Assembly (NCBI GenBank): GCA_002381565.1
Contig: DFWZ01000001.1
Location: forward strand, 161,374-187,461
Direction: 5' to 3'
DNA: 26,088 bases
Origin: Gallionella sp. UBA4121
GTDB lineage: Bacteria; Pseudomonadota; Gammaproteobacteria; Burkholderiales; Gallionellaceae
Both the position numbers and the translations under genes were made by a program. The notes under the pieces are model-generated. The model saw only the letters and a program-made list of their open reading frames with translations, did no database searches and was not told the origin of the DNA. This document shows, piece after piece, positions 7,955 to 16,345 of the stretch. The stretch's first letter is position 1. Every line of letters begins with the position of its first letter.

Positions 7955-8017
7955 GTTTGTGTTTATGGTTTGATGTGGGTTGTAGTTGGTTGTAGCTGTT
8001 TGTGTGGTTTTTTGTTT
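7955..8017 (+). other. G/T-rich untranslated stretch upstream of the importer genes
   Basis: In the 162-base gap between the kinase and the binding-protein gene, 58 of 63 bases here are G or T and only one is C. It contains a tandem 10-base repeat with one mismatch (7976-7985 and 7986-7995, both ending GGTTGTAG). The transcript would be an almost unstructured G/U-rich leader just before a strong GGGAGAG ribosome site. No open frame or terminator is seen. Its role is unknown. Confidence 0.5.
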
Positions 8018-8057
8018 CCAGCGTGTCTTTTGATTTACCTTAACCAGGGAGAGAAAT

Positions 8058-9281
8058 ATGAACATTAAAATAAAATCTATCGTTACCGCTTTGGCACTTG
8101 CCGCATCCTGTTCCGCTTTTGCTGCCGACGCCATCAAGATAGGCGTCTCCGGTCCCTACACAGGGGGTTCCAGCCCGATGGGCGTTTCCATGCGTGACGG
8201 TGTGAGATTGGCTGCATCAGAAATCAACGCTAAGGGTGGTGTTCTGGGCCGTAAAATCCAGCTGGTAGAGCGCGATGATGAAGCCAAAAATGAACGCGGT
8301 GTGCAGGTGTCGCAGGAATTGATCAACAAGGAAAGAGTCGTCGCTACCTTGGGTTACATCAATACCGGTGTTTCGCTCGCGTCGCAGCGTTTTTACCAGG
8401 AAGCCAAAATACCGGTGATCAACAACGTGTCGACGGGTTCGGCTGTGACCAAACAGTTTTTGCCGCCTGAATTTGCCGATAACTACGTGTTTCGCAATGC
8501 CGCCAATGACACGATCCAGTCTGCGATGATCGTCAAGGAAGCGGTCGATACGCGCAAATTCACCAAGGTCGCCATTCTGGCCGACTCGACCAATTATGGT
8601 CAGCTGGGTCGCGAGGATCTGGAAAAAGCGCTGGCAGCCAAGAACATGAAGCCGGTTGCAGTGGAAAAGTTCAACATCAAGGACGTGGACATGACCGCGC
8701 AACTGCTCAAGGCCAAGGAAGCCGGCGCGCAAGTGATCCTGACTTATGCCATCGGACCTGAATTGGCGCAGATTGCGAACGGGATGGAAAAGCTGGGCTG
8801 GAAAGTGCCGATGGTAGGCAGCTGGACGCTGTCCATGGGTAACTTCATCGACAACGCCGGCAAGAATGGCGAGGGCGCGCGCATGCCGCAAACCTTTATT
8901 CAGGAACCCAACACGCCCAAGCGTAAGGCCTTCATCGAAGCGTATCAAAAAGCGTACAAGATTGATCGCATCCCATCCCCTGTTTCTGCTGCACAAGGAT
9001 ATGACTCCATGTATCTGCTTGCCGCTGCGATCAAGCAGGCCGGTAACACCGATGGCGTGAAAATTCGCGAGGCACTGGAAAATCTGAAGGAAAAAACCGA
9101 CGGCGTGGTGACGACTTATGACCATCCTTTCACGCATGATGATCATGAAGCGATCACCATGAATATGGTGGTGATGGGCGAAGTCAAGGGCGGTCATGTG
9201 GTCTATGCCTACGATGCCGACAAAGGGCAGGTAGTGCGTGAAAAAGCAGCGGCCAAAGCAGCGGTAAAGAGCAAAAAATAA
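8058..9281 (+). CDS. branched-chain amino acid-type ABC transporter substrate-binding protein (LivJ-like)
   Basis: A 407-residue periplasmic receptor. A classical signal peptide (MNIKIKSIVTALALAAS...) ends at AFA|AD near residue 22; a poor lipobox-like AASC is also present but AFA is the better site. The mature part is a type I periplasmic-binding fold: IKIGVSGPYTGGSSPMG, GVRLAASEINAKGGVLGRKIQLVERDDEA, and VATLGYINTGVSLA. The tail AKAAVKSKK is unusually lysine/alanine-rich. Strong GGGAGAG ribosome site. It delivers a ligand to the permease/ATPase genes that follow. Family members bind branched-chain amino acids but also urea, amides, aromatic acids and other small carboxylates, so leucine should not be assumed. 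In this operon a hydroxy or oxo acid linked to glyoxylate metabolism is the more likely cargo. Confidence 0.92.
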   Translation: MNIKIKSIVTALALAASCSAFAADAIKIGVSGPYTGGSSPMGVSMRDGVRLAASEINAKGGVLGRKIQLVERDDEAKNERGVQVSQELINKERVVATLGYINTGVSLASQRFYQEAKIPVINNVSTGSAVTKQFLPPEFADNYVFRNAANDTIQSAMIVKEAVDTRKFTKVAILADSTNYGQLGREDLEKALAAKNMKPVAVEKFNIKDVDMTAQLLKAKEAGAQVILTYAIGPELAQIANGMEKLGWKVPMVGSWTLSMGNFIDNAGKNGEGARMPQTFIQEPNTPKRKAFIEAYQKAYKIDRIPSPVSAAQGYDSMYLLAAAIKQAGNTDGVKIREALENLKEKTDGVVTTYDHPFTHDDHEAITMNMVVMGEVKGGHVVYAYDADKGQVVREKAAAKAAVKSKK

Positions 9282-9312
9282 TTCCCTTGTTGTATTCACT
9301 TTGAAAATAGCG

Positions 9313-9339
9313 TTTGGGCCGGCTTACTTCCGGCCCAAA
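9313..9339 (+). repeat. intergenic hairpin between binding-protein and permease genes
   Basis: TTTGGGCCGG (9313-9322) and CCGGCCCAAA (9330-9339) pair perfectly over 10 bases around a 7-base loop. No T-run follows, so it is not a complete intrinsic terminator. Its place, 31 bases after the binding-protein stop and 23 bases before livH, is typical of hairpins that protect the upstream mRNA from 3' exonucleases, so that the binding protein is made in excess of the permease. Confidence 0.65.
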
Positions 9340-9362
9340 TTGCACATGCTGGAGCTCGTATT

Positions 9363-10235
9363 ATGGAAATCTTCGCGCAACTCGTAGTCAGCGGTATCGC
9401 ACTCGGGATGATTTATGCGTTGATCGCCTTTGGCTATCAACTGACTTTTGCCACTTCCGGCACGCTGAACTTCGGTCAGGGAGAGGCGTTAATGCTGGGG
9501 GCGCTGGTCGGACTCACGCTGGTCGGGCATATGAACTACTGGCTGATGCTGCCGCTGGTTCTTGGCTTTGGCGCATTGCAAGGCATATTTGTGGAACGTG
9601 TGGGCGTGCGGCCTGCATTAAAAACAAAATCTGAATTTGGCTGGATCATGACCACCATTTCGCTGGCGATCATATTCAAGAACGTCGCGGAAAATATCTG
9701 GGGTCACGACGACATTACCTTCCCTTCGCCGCTGCCCACGGCGCCGTTGCAATTTTTCGGCATCAGAGTGCTGCCGATGGAAATTCTGGTGGTATTTGGT
9801 GCGCTGGCGATCATGCTGGCCGTGGAAGTTTTCAACCGAAAATCCATTTACGGCAAGGCTGTCGTGGCGACTTCCAATGACCGTGATGCCGCAGGCTTGA
9901 TGGGCATCAATACCAGCATGGTGATCACCTTTTCTTACGCGTTGAGTTCCATGACCGCCGCCTTTGCGGGTGTGCTGATCGCGCCATTGACGCTCACAGG
10001 TTCGACGATGGGTGTCGTGCTGGGTCTCAAGGCGTTTTCCGTTGCCATCATCGGCGGCCTGAACAGCGGCATGGGTGTGATCGTAGGCGGCCTGATACTG
10101 GGTATTGTGGAGACCACGACCGGTTATTACATTTCTACGGGTTACAAAGACGTGCCGGGGCTGGTGTTGTTGTTGCTGGTGCTGGCGATCAAGCCGGCCG
10201 GGTTATTCGGCAAGTCTGTCATAAAAAAGGTATAG
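9363..10235 (+). CDS. livH: ABC transporter permease, LivH family
   Basis: A 290-residue inner-membrane permease, nearly all hydrophobic, with about eight membrane segments. Family marks are the N-terminal GIALGMIYALIAFGYQLTF, FGQGEALMLGALVGL, the cytoplasmic loop NRKSIYGKAVVATSNDRDAAGLMGINTSMV (the ATPase contact region), and the C-terminal GGLNSGMGVIVGGLILGIVE. GGAG lies 8 bases upstream. It pairs with the LivM half of the next gene, which begins 1 base after its stop. Translocates the ligand delivered by the preceding binding protein; the substrate is undefined. Confidence 0.93.
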   Translation: MEIFAQLVVSGIALGMIYALIAFGYQLTFATSGTLNFGQGEALMLGALVGLTLVGHMNYWLMLPLVLGFGALQGIFVERVGVRPALKTKSEFGWIMTTISLAIIFKNVAENIWGHDDITFPSPLPTAPLQFFGIRVLPMEILVVFGALAIMLAVEVFNRKSIYGKAVVATSNDRDAAGLMGINTSMVITFSYALSSMTAAFAGVLIAPLTLTGSTMGVVLGLKAFSVAIIGGLNSGMGVIVGGLILGIVETTTGYYISTGYKDVPGLVLLLLVLAIKPAGLFGKSVIKKV

Positions 10236-10236
10236 C

Positions 10237-12180
10237 ATGAGCGTGTTAAAAAAATCTTTCCTTGTTCTGGCTATCGCGGCTGCGGCATTGCTGCCCACGC
10301 TGTGGCCCAATCCTTATTACATCCATCTGATGGTGGTGATAGGCATCTACGCGATTCTGCTGCTGGGCCTCGATATCGTTGTGGGTTACGTCGGTGAAGT
10401 CTCGTTAGGTCATGCCGCGCTGTTCGGCATCGGATCCTATACCGCAGGCGTGCTGCATTTTCAGCTGGGTGCGCCGTTCCTGCTGGCGGTTCCTGCGAGC
10501 ATCCTTGTCACCGGGTTGTTTGGTGCTGTGCTCGCACTGCCGGCATTGCGGGTGAGCGGACCTTATCTGGCGATGGTGACCTTGGCCTTTGGCACCATCA
10601 TACAGATTCTGATCAACGAGATGGACTTTCTCACCAACGGGCCGCTTGGACTCTCTGTGCGTAAGCCGATATGGTTCGGCCATCAGATCACCGGCACCGA
10701 CTATTACTATATCGTGCTGGTGGCGCTGGTCGTGACGCTGCTTGTCATACAGCGCATACTCAAATCGCACCTGGGACGCGCTTTCGAAGCATTGCACGAC
10801 AGCCCGATCGCATCGGACTGCATGGGGGTGAGCGTATATGGCTACAAGGTTTACGCGTTTGTGCTGAGTGCGGGTATTGCGGGCCTGGCCGGCAGTTTGT
10901 ACACCTATTCCGAGGAATATATCTCGCCCAGCACCTATAACTTCGAGTTGACGATCCTGTTCCTGCTGGCAGTCATCATGGGGGGGCGCAAGACGCGAAG
11001 CGGACCGATTCTGGGCGCAATCATCGTCGTGATGTTGCCGAATGTGCTTTCCGATATCGATTTGTTCCGCCAGATTTCGATCGGCATCGCGCTCATCACG
11101 ACAGCGTATTCGGCCTATGCGGTGGTAACCCGGATACGCAGTCTGAAACAGGTTGCGCTGCCGCTGGCAGGGACTATCGCACTGGCCGTGTCGGGTTATC
11201 TGATGGAAAACATTACCGAGCATCGTCTGACGATATTCGGCGCAATGATCCTGTTCGTGGTGTACTACCTGCCGAACGGTATCATGGGTTTCTTGCGCAG
11301 TCTGGTAGTGAAGATCAGGCCGCAGTGGGTGCATCGTCATGTAGCCATACTGGAACAGGGCGATATGCAGCATGTCTGGTCCGTGCCGGATCGCCCCGTC
11401 ACGTCTAAAGGCTATCTGCTGGAAGCGCGCAATATCGTGATGCAATTCGGCGGCTTGAAAGCCCTGAACGAGGTGAATCTGCAAATCGTTAAAGGTTCCG
11501 TGCATGGTCTGATCGGACCGAATGGTTCCGGCAAGAGCACCACCATGAATGTGCTGACCGGTATTTACCGGCCGACTTCAGGCGAAATCGAGTTCAACGG
11601 CAAACTCATCACGGGTGCCACGCCATCATCCATTGCGGGGGAGGGCATCGCGCGTACTTTCCAGAACGTGCAGCTGTTCGGAGAGATGACCGCGATCGAA
11701 AACGTGCTGGTCGGTTTGCACCATACTTATCGTCATAGCCTGCTCGATGTCGTGTTCCAGACGCCGCGTTGCCGCAAGGAGAAGAACTCTGCCGAAGTGC
11801 GTGCTGCCAGCCTGTTACAGTTCGTGGGCCTTGCCGACCTTGCCAACGAGGAAGCGCGCAACCTGCCCTATGGCAAGCAACGATTGCTGGAAATCGCCCG
11901 CGCTCTGGCGCTGAACCCCAGCCTGTTGCTGCTGGACGAGCCGGCAGCAGGCTTGACCGCGCCGGACATCAAAGAGCTGATCACGATGATAGACAAGATA
12001 CGCAGCCATGGCATCACGGTGATACTCATTGAGCATCACATGGATGTGGTGATGAGCATCTGCGATACCGTCACGGTGCTGGATTTCGGCCAGAAGATTG
12101 CAGAAGGCACCCCGGCAGCTGTCCAGTCCGATGACAAAGTGATCGAAGCCTATCTTGGCGGCAGCGCCAAGGAAGCATAA
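10237..12180 (+). CDS. fused LivM permease - LivG ATPase
   Basis: One uninterrupted 647-residue frame joins two importer subunits. Residues 1 to about 355 are a LivM-type permease (GLDIVVGYVGEVSLGHAALFGIG, ALRVSGPYLAMVTLAFG, HDSPIASDCMGV). After a linker of about 35 residues, residues 390-647 are a LivG-type ATPase: Walker A GPNGSGKST (427-435, K433), Q-loop region ARTFQNVQLF, the family's degenerate signature LPYGKQ, Walker B LLLLDEP (D567, E568), and the H-loop IEHHMD. Usually these are separate genes, livM of about 300-420 aa and livG of about 255 aa. No ribosome site or start is needed at the junction near 11400, and both halves look intact. The protein would put one nucleotide site on its own membrane domain, while LivF supplies the other. 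Confidence 0.93.
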   Translation: MSVLKKSFLVLAIAAAALLPTLWPNPYYIHLMVVIGIYAILLLGLDIVVGYVGEVSLGHAALFGIGSYTAGVLHFQLGAPFLLAVPASILVTGLFGAVLALPALRVSGPYLAMVTLAFGTIIQILINEMDFLTNGPLGLSVRKPIWFGHQITGTDYYYIVLVALVVTLLVIQRILKSHLGRAFEALHDSPIASDCMGVSVYGYKVYAFVLSAGIAGLAGSLYTYSEEYISPSTYNFELTILFLLAVIMGGRKTRSGPILGAIIVVMLPNVLSDIDLFRQISIGIALITTAYSAYAVVTRIRSLKQVALPLAGTIALAVSGYLMENITEHRLTIFGAMILFVVYYLPNGIMGFLRSLVVKIRPQWVHRHVAILEQGDMQHVWSVPDRPVTSKGYLLEARNIVMQFGGLKALNEVNLQIVKGSVHGLIGPNGSGKSTTMNVLTGIYRPTSGEIEFNGKLITGATPSSIAGEGIARTFQNVQLFGEMTAIENVLVGLHHTYRHSLLDVVFQTPRCRKEKNSAEVRAASLLQFVGLADLANEEARNLPYGKQRLLEIARALALNPSLLLLDEPAAGLTAPDIKELITMIDKIRSHGITVILIEHHMDVVMSICDTVTVLDFGQKIAEGTPAAVQSDDKVIEAYLGGSAKEA

Positions 12181-12190
12181 GGAGTTAACG

Positions 12191-12913
12191 ATGTTACAGA
12201 TCCAGAATTTACATGCCGGATATGGCAAAGTGGAAGTGCTGCATGATATTTCACTCTCGGTGCCGAAAGGCCAGGTCGTCACGCTGATCGGTTCCAACGG
12301 CGCGGGCAAGACGACCACCATGCGCGCAGTTTCAGGCATGCTCAAACCTTCGAGCGGGAGCATCACTCTTAATGGGAAAGCCATTGCCGGGCTGACTTCG
12401 AATAAGATCGCCCGTGCAGGTCTTGCGCATTCGCCCGAAGGGCGGCGTGTGTTCGCCACACTGTCTGTCACCGACAATTTGTTGCTGGGCGCCTTTCCGC
12501 GTCTGACCTTTGGCCGTGAAAAGGGCGACGTGCCCAGCGATATGGCGCGCGTGTTTGACCTGTTTCCGCGGCTTAAAGAGCGTGCCGGTCAGCAGGCCGG
12601 CACGCTGTCAGGCGGAGAGCAGCAGATGCTGGCGATGGGGCGCGCGCTGATGCTCAATCCCGACGTGCTGCTGCTGGATGAACCCTCGATGGGGCTGGCG
12701 CCGTTGCTGGTCAAGGAGGTTTTTCGCATCATCAGCGAGTTGAAGTCGCGCGGCATTACCATGTTGCTGGTCGAACAGTTTGCCGCAGCCGCGCTTGAAG
12801 TCGCCGACTATGCTTACGTGTTGGAAAATGGCCGTATCTCGGTGCACGGTCCGGCTGAAAAACTCAAAAATGATCCTGCGGTAAAGGCGGCTTATCTTGG
12901 CGCTGCGCATTAA
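12191..12913 (+). CDS. livF: ABC transporter ATP-binding protein, LivF family
   Basis: A 240-residue ATPase on the cytoplasmic face of the importer. I choose the ATG at 12191 because TAAGGAG, formed partly by the previous stop codon, lies 6 bases upstream; the longer open frame into the fusion gene has no such support. Walker A is GSNGAGKTT (34-42), signature LSGGEQQ (139-145), Walker B LLLLDEPSMGL (D163, E164), and H-loop LLVEQFA. LARAG-type family motif: GLAHSPEGRRVFATLSV. It partners the LivG half of the fusion protein. The gene is followed by a small hairpin and then mmsA. Confidence 0.94.
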   Translation: MLQIQNLHAGYGKVEVLHDISLSVPKGQVVTLIGSNGAGKTTTMRAVSGMLKPSSGSITLNGKAIAGLTSNKIARAGLAHSPEGRRVFATLSVTDNLLLGAFPRLTFGREKGDVPSDMARVFDLFPRLKERAGQQAGTLSGGEQQMLAMGRALMLNPDVLLLDEPSMGLAPLLVKEVFRIISELKSRGITMLLVEQFAAAALEVADYAYVLENGRISVHGPAEKLKNDPAVKAAYLGAAH

Positions 12914-12915
12914 CG

Positions 12916-12933
12916 GCTCACGCCATAGTGAGC
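12916..12933 (+). repeat. small hairpin between livF and mmsA
   Basis: GCTCAC and GTGAGC form a perfect 6-base stem around a 6-base loop directly after the livF stop. There is no T-run. It may mark an mRNA processing or stabilising site between the transport and the enzyme genes. Confidence 0.35.
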
Positions 12934-12961
12934 GTGAATGGAAATAACTTGGGAGAAATAA

Positions 12962-14464
12962 ATGACTAAACCAACGCTACCCCTATGGATCAACGGCAGG
13001 CAAACAGAGAGTTGCAGCGGCCGCACAGGCGACGTGATCAATCCGGCCACTGGCAGCGTGATACGTCAGGTGCCGCTGGCCAACCGTGAGGATGTGGACA
13101 GCGCAGTCGCCGCCGCCCGCGCCGCATTTCCCGGCTGGCGCGATACCACGCCGCTGCGCCGCAGCCGTATTCTGAACAAGTTCCGCGAACTGCTGGAAGT
13201 GCACCGTGCCGAGCTTGCGCAGCTGGCCAGTGAAGAACACGGCAAAACGCTGGAAGATGCCGCAGGTTCGGTGCAGCGAGGCATCGAAGTGGTGGAATTC
13301 GCCGTGGGTGCGCCGCATCTGCTCAAAGGCGAGCATGCCGAGAACGTCGGACGCGGTGTCGATTGCCATTCCATGTTGCAGCCGATAGGCGTATGCGCTG
13401 GCATCACGCCGTTCAATTTTCCGGCGATGGTGCCGATGTGGATGTTCCCCATTGCCATCGCCTGCGGCAACACCTTCATACTCAAGCCTTCCGAGAAAGT
13501 GCCTTCTTGCAGTCTGCGCATGGCCGAACTGTTCAAGGAAGCCGGGCTGCCTGACGGCGTGTTCAACGTCGTGCCGGGAGACAAGGAGGCGGTGGATGCA
13601 CTGCTTGTTCATCCGGATGTGCGCGCCATATCTTTCGTCGGATCAACACCGATTGCCAAATACATCTATGAGACCGCCGCGCATCACGGCAAGCGTGTAC
13701 AGGCACTGGGCGGCGCGAAGAATCATGCCGTGGTATTGCCCGATGCCGCACTTGATTTTACCGCCGATGCCATTATGGGCGCGGCCTACGGCTCGGCCGG
13801 CGAGCGTTGCATGGCGATTTCCACCGTGGTTGCGGTGGGTGACATTGCAGATAAGCTGGTGGCCAAACTGAAGGAAAAAGCCGAGATGCTGGTGGTCGGC
13901 CCCGGTGATCGAAAAGGGGTCGACATGGGCCCGGTGATATCAGCGCCGCATCGCGACAAGATTGTGGGCTTTATCGACAGCGGTGTGGCGCAGGGCGCAA
14001 CGCTTGTCACAGACGGGCGCGGCATCAAAGTGCCGGGTTATGAGGGCGGCTACTTCGTAGGTCCCACCCTGTTCGATCACGTCAATACAGAAATGACGAT
14101 CTACAGGGAGGAGATATTCGGCCCGGTGCTGATCGTGCTGCGTGCAGCCTCTTTTGACGAGGCGATCGACCTGGTCAACAGCAACCCCTATGCGAATGGC
14201 ACGGCGATTTTTACGAGTTCGGGGGCGGCGGCGCGTCGTTTTCAGAACGAGATCGAAGTCGGCATGGTCGGCATCAATGTGCCTATACCGGTGCCGATGG
14301 CGTTCTTCTCTTTCGGCGGATGGAAGTCCTCGCTGTTCGGCGATCTGCACATGCATGGCATGGAAGGGGTGTATTTCTACACACGCACCAAGGCCGTGAC
14401 GACGCGCTGGCCCCAGGTGTCGGACAAGCATGCCTCGACGCTGGTGATGCCGACGCTGGGTTAA
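12962..14464 (+). CDS. mmsA: CoA-acylating (methyl)malonate-semialdehyde dehydrogenase
   Basis: A 500-residue cytoplasmic aldehyde dehydrogenase of the MmsA/IolA class. These NAD-dependent enzymes oxidise a 3-oxo acid and transfer the acyl group to CoA with loss of CO2, giving acetyl-CoA from malonate semialdehyde or propionyl-CoA from the methyl form. Evidence: the catalytic cysteine C283 in GERCMA; LGGAKNHAVVLPDA where CoA-independent enzymes have ELGGK; PFNFPAMVPMWMFPIAIACGNTF; and the C-terminal FFSFGGWKSSLFGDLHMHG, characteristic of this subfamily. Good GGGAG ribosome site. In valine catabolism mmsA pairs with mmsB, but the next gene here looks like a tartronate semialdehyde reductase. 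A malonate-semialdehyde-like substrate feeding acetyl-CoA to the nearby malate synthase is a reasonable inference. Confidence 0.92.
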   Translation: MTKPTLPLWINGRQTESCSGRTGDVINPATGSVIRQVPLANREDVDSAVAAARAAFPGWRDTTPLRRSRILNKFRELLEVHRAELAQLASEEHGKTLEDAAGSVQRGIEVVEFAVGAPHLLKGEHAENVGRGVDCHSMLQPIGVCAGITPFNFPAMVPMWMFPIAIACGNTFILKPSEKVPSCSLRMAELFKEAGLPDGVFNVVPGDKEAVDALLVHPDVRAISFVGSTPIAKYIYETAAHHGKRVQALGGAKNHAVVLPDAALDFTADAIMGAAYGSAGERCMAISTVVAVGDIADKLVAKLKEKAEMLVVGPGDRKGVDMGPVISAPHRDKIVGFIDSGVAQGATLVTDGRGIKVPGYEGGYFVGPTLFDHVNTEMTIYREEIFGPVLIVLRAASFDEAIDLVNSNPYANGTAIFTSSGAAARRFQNEIEVGMVGINVPIPVPMAFFSFGGWKSSLFGDLHMHGMEGVYFYTRTKAVTTRWPQVSDKHASTLVMPTLG

Positions 14465-14480
14465 CTTAAGGAGAGCACAC

Positions 14481-15368
14481 ATGTCGATCAACGCAGGATT
14501 CATCGGCCCCGGCATCATGGGCGGCCCCATGGCGCTCAATCTCATGAAGGGCGGGCACAAGCTGTGGGTGCATGCGCGTCGCCCGGAAGCCATGCAGACG
14601 CTGGCAGCTGCGGGGGCGATTGCATGTGCGTCGCCTGCGATCGTGGCGCAGCATAGCGACGTGATTTTTACCATCGTGTCGGACACGCCGGATGTGGAGA
14701 GCGTGATTTTTGGCGAGCAGGGTATTGCCAGCCGTGCGCGACCCGGCACCGTGATCGTCGACATGAGCACCATCTCGCCTACGGCCACCAAGAACTTTGC
14801 GGAGCGTCTGGCAAGCCTGGGCATCGAGATGCTGGATGCGCCGGTATCCGGCGGCGAGACTGGCGCGATCAACGCTACGTTGTCCATCATGGCAGGCGGA
14901 AAAGTCGATGTATTCGAGCGCGTCAGGCCGTTGTTCGAATGTATGGGAAAAAATATCGTTCACATCGGCGGCAACGGTGCGGGGCAGGTGGCAAAGGCGT
15001 GCAACCAGATCGTGGTTGCGGTGACCATCGAAGCCGTGGCCGAGGCGCTGACCTTCGCCCGCAAGAACGGTGCAGATCCTGCGAAGGTGCGCGAAGCACT
15101 GATGGGGGGATTTGCCGGCAGCAAGATCATGGAAGTGCATGGACAGCGCATGCTGGACAACGATTTCAAACCCGGCTTCAAGGTCGGACTGCACCAGAAG
15201 GACATGCGCATCGTGATGGAAACGGCTCACCAGCTGGGCGTGGCGCTGCCGGCTGCGGCGCTGGTCACCCAGCATCTCAATGCGCTGATGGGTACAAACG
15301 ATGCGGAGCTCGATTCTGCGGCGGTGGTGAAGGTCATAGAGCGCATGTCGGGCCTGGGCGGGAAGTAA
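14481..15368 (+). CDS. garR: 2-hydroxy-3-oxopropionate (tartronate semialdehyde) reductase
   Basis: A 295-residue member of the beta-hydroxyacid dehydrogenase family, reducing tartronate semialdehyde to D-glycerate with NAD(P)H. The N-terminal Rossmann motif is GFIGPGIMGGPMA (6-18), with a proline where most have leucine. The substrate loop is DAPVSGGETGA (119-129, S123), the catalytic lysine K172 lies in GQVAKACNQ, and the C-terminal part has GGFAGSKI and FKPGFKVGLHQKDM. These match GarR/GlxR better than 3-hydroxyisobutyrate dehydrogenase (MmsB), though single residues cannot exclude the latter. AAGGAG ribosome site. No glyoxylate carboligase, the usual source of tartronate semialdehyde, is in the window. 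Confidence 0.85.
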   Translation: MSINAGFIGPGIMGGPMALNLMKGGHKLWVHARRPEAMQTLAAAGAIACASPAIVAQHSDVIFTIVSDTPDVESVIFGEQGIASRARPGTVIVDMSTISPTATKNFAERLASLGIEMLDAPVSGGETGAINATLSIMAGGKVDVFERVRPLFECMGKNIVHIGGNGAGQVAKACNQIVVAVTIEAVAEALTFARKNGADPAKVREALMGGFAGSKIMEVHGQRMLDNDFKPGFKVGLHQKDMRIVMETAHQLGVALPAAALVTQHLNALMGTNDAELDSAAVVKVIERMSGLGGK

Positions 15369-15372
15369 CATC

Positions 15373-16320
15373 ATGGAAAATATCGTTTTTCTCGATTCAG
15401 ATACGATAGTCGCAAATCTTCGTTCACCGGCATTTGCACATCAATGGGAATCCTACCCGGCAACTGATGCGGAGCAGGTCGTGGCGCGTCTTCAGGACGC
15501 CACCATTGCGATCACCAACAAGGTTCCGCTACGCCGGGAAATGCTGGAACGTTTGCCTAAACTGAAGATGATCGCCATCGCTGCGACTGGTACTGACAAC
15601 GTCGATATCGAATGCTGCCGCGAACGCGGCGTCACTGTGTCCAATATTCGCAATTATTCGGTGCACACCGTACCCGAGCATGTGTTCATGTTAATGCTGG
15701 CATTGCGCCGCAACCTGCTGGCATTTCATGCTGATGTAAGGAACGGTGAGTGGCAAAAGGCGACGCAGTTCTGCCTGTTCACCCATACGGTGCGCGATCT
15801 GTACGGCAGCACGCTGGGCATCATGGGCAACGGTGCTATCGGCCGCGCGGTGGCCGAGATCGCGCGGACGTTCGGCATGAAAGTGCTGGTCGCCGAACAC
15901 AAGGGTGTCGTCCAGGTGCGGCCGGGCTATACCGCGTTCGACACGGTGCTGCAGGAGAGCGATGTGATCACCTTGCACTTGCCGCTCAATGAACAGACTC
16001 GCCACCTGATCGGCGGGGCGGAATTTGAACGGATGCAGGCTCACGCGCTGTTGATCAACACGGCACGCGGTGGTCTGGTGGATGAAATGGCATTGCTGGA
16101 AGCTTTAAAATCCGGAAGTATCGCCGGTGCCGGATTCGATGTGCTGGACAAGGAACCACCAACAGCAGGCCATCCGCTGCTGGATCTGGATATGCCCAAC
16201 TTCATCCTGACACCGCATATCGCCTGGTCGGGGAGCGCGGCGATGCAGACGCTGGCCAATCAGCTCATCGCCAATATCGAAGCATACGCAGCAGGTGCAC
16301 CGCATAATCGCGTAGTATGA
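15373..16320 (+). CDS. hprA: D-2-hydroxyacid dehydrogenase, probable hydroxypyruvate/glyoxylate reductase
   Basis: A 315-residue NAD(P)H-dependent reductase that turns hydroxypyruvate into D-glycerate and often glyoxylate into glycolate. The catalytic triad of the family is complete: R232 in NTARGGLVDE, E261 in DVLDKEPP, H282 in LTPHIAW. The nucleotide motif is GIMGNGAIGRAV (149-160), and an acidic residue (E175) at the end of the second strand suggests NADH over NADPH. FCLFTHTVRDLYGSTLG is typical of the glycerate dehydrogenase branch. It starts 4 bases after the reductase stop, so the two are translationally linked. Together they would send two C3 intermediates to glycerate. Confidence 0.88.
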   Translation: MENIVFLDSDTIVANLRSPAFAHQWESYPATDAEQVVARLQDATIAITNKVPLRREMLERLPKLKMIAIAATGTDNVDIECCRERGVTVSNIRNYSVHTVPEHVFMLMLALRRNLLAFHADVRNGEWQKATQFCLFTHTVRDLYGSTLGIMGNGAIGRAVAEIARTFGMKVLVAEHKGVVQVRPGYTAFDTVLQESDVITLHLPLNEQTRHLIGGAEFERMQAHALLINTARGGLVDEMALLEALKSGSIAGAGFDVLDKEPPTAGHPLLDLDMPNFILTPHIAWSGSAAMQTLANQLIANIEAYAAGAPHNRVV

Positions 16321-16345
16321 CGGGTCATTTATCGAGGAAACAACC

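Noticed and set aside
8217..9299. 360-residue minus-strand ORF
   Set aside because: Antisense shadow of the binding-protein gene, with no ribosome site or domain; similar reasoning removes 10405-11505, 13940-14890, 14466-15374 and 16325-17500.
12962..15368. mmsA-mmsB valine degradation pair with a leucine/valine importer
   Set aside because: The second gene matches tartronate semialdehyde reductase better, and acyl-CoA dehydrogenase, enoyl-CoA hydratase and hydroxyisobutyryl-CoA hydrolase genes are absent. Not fully excluded.
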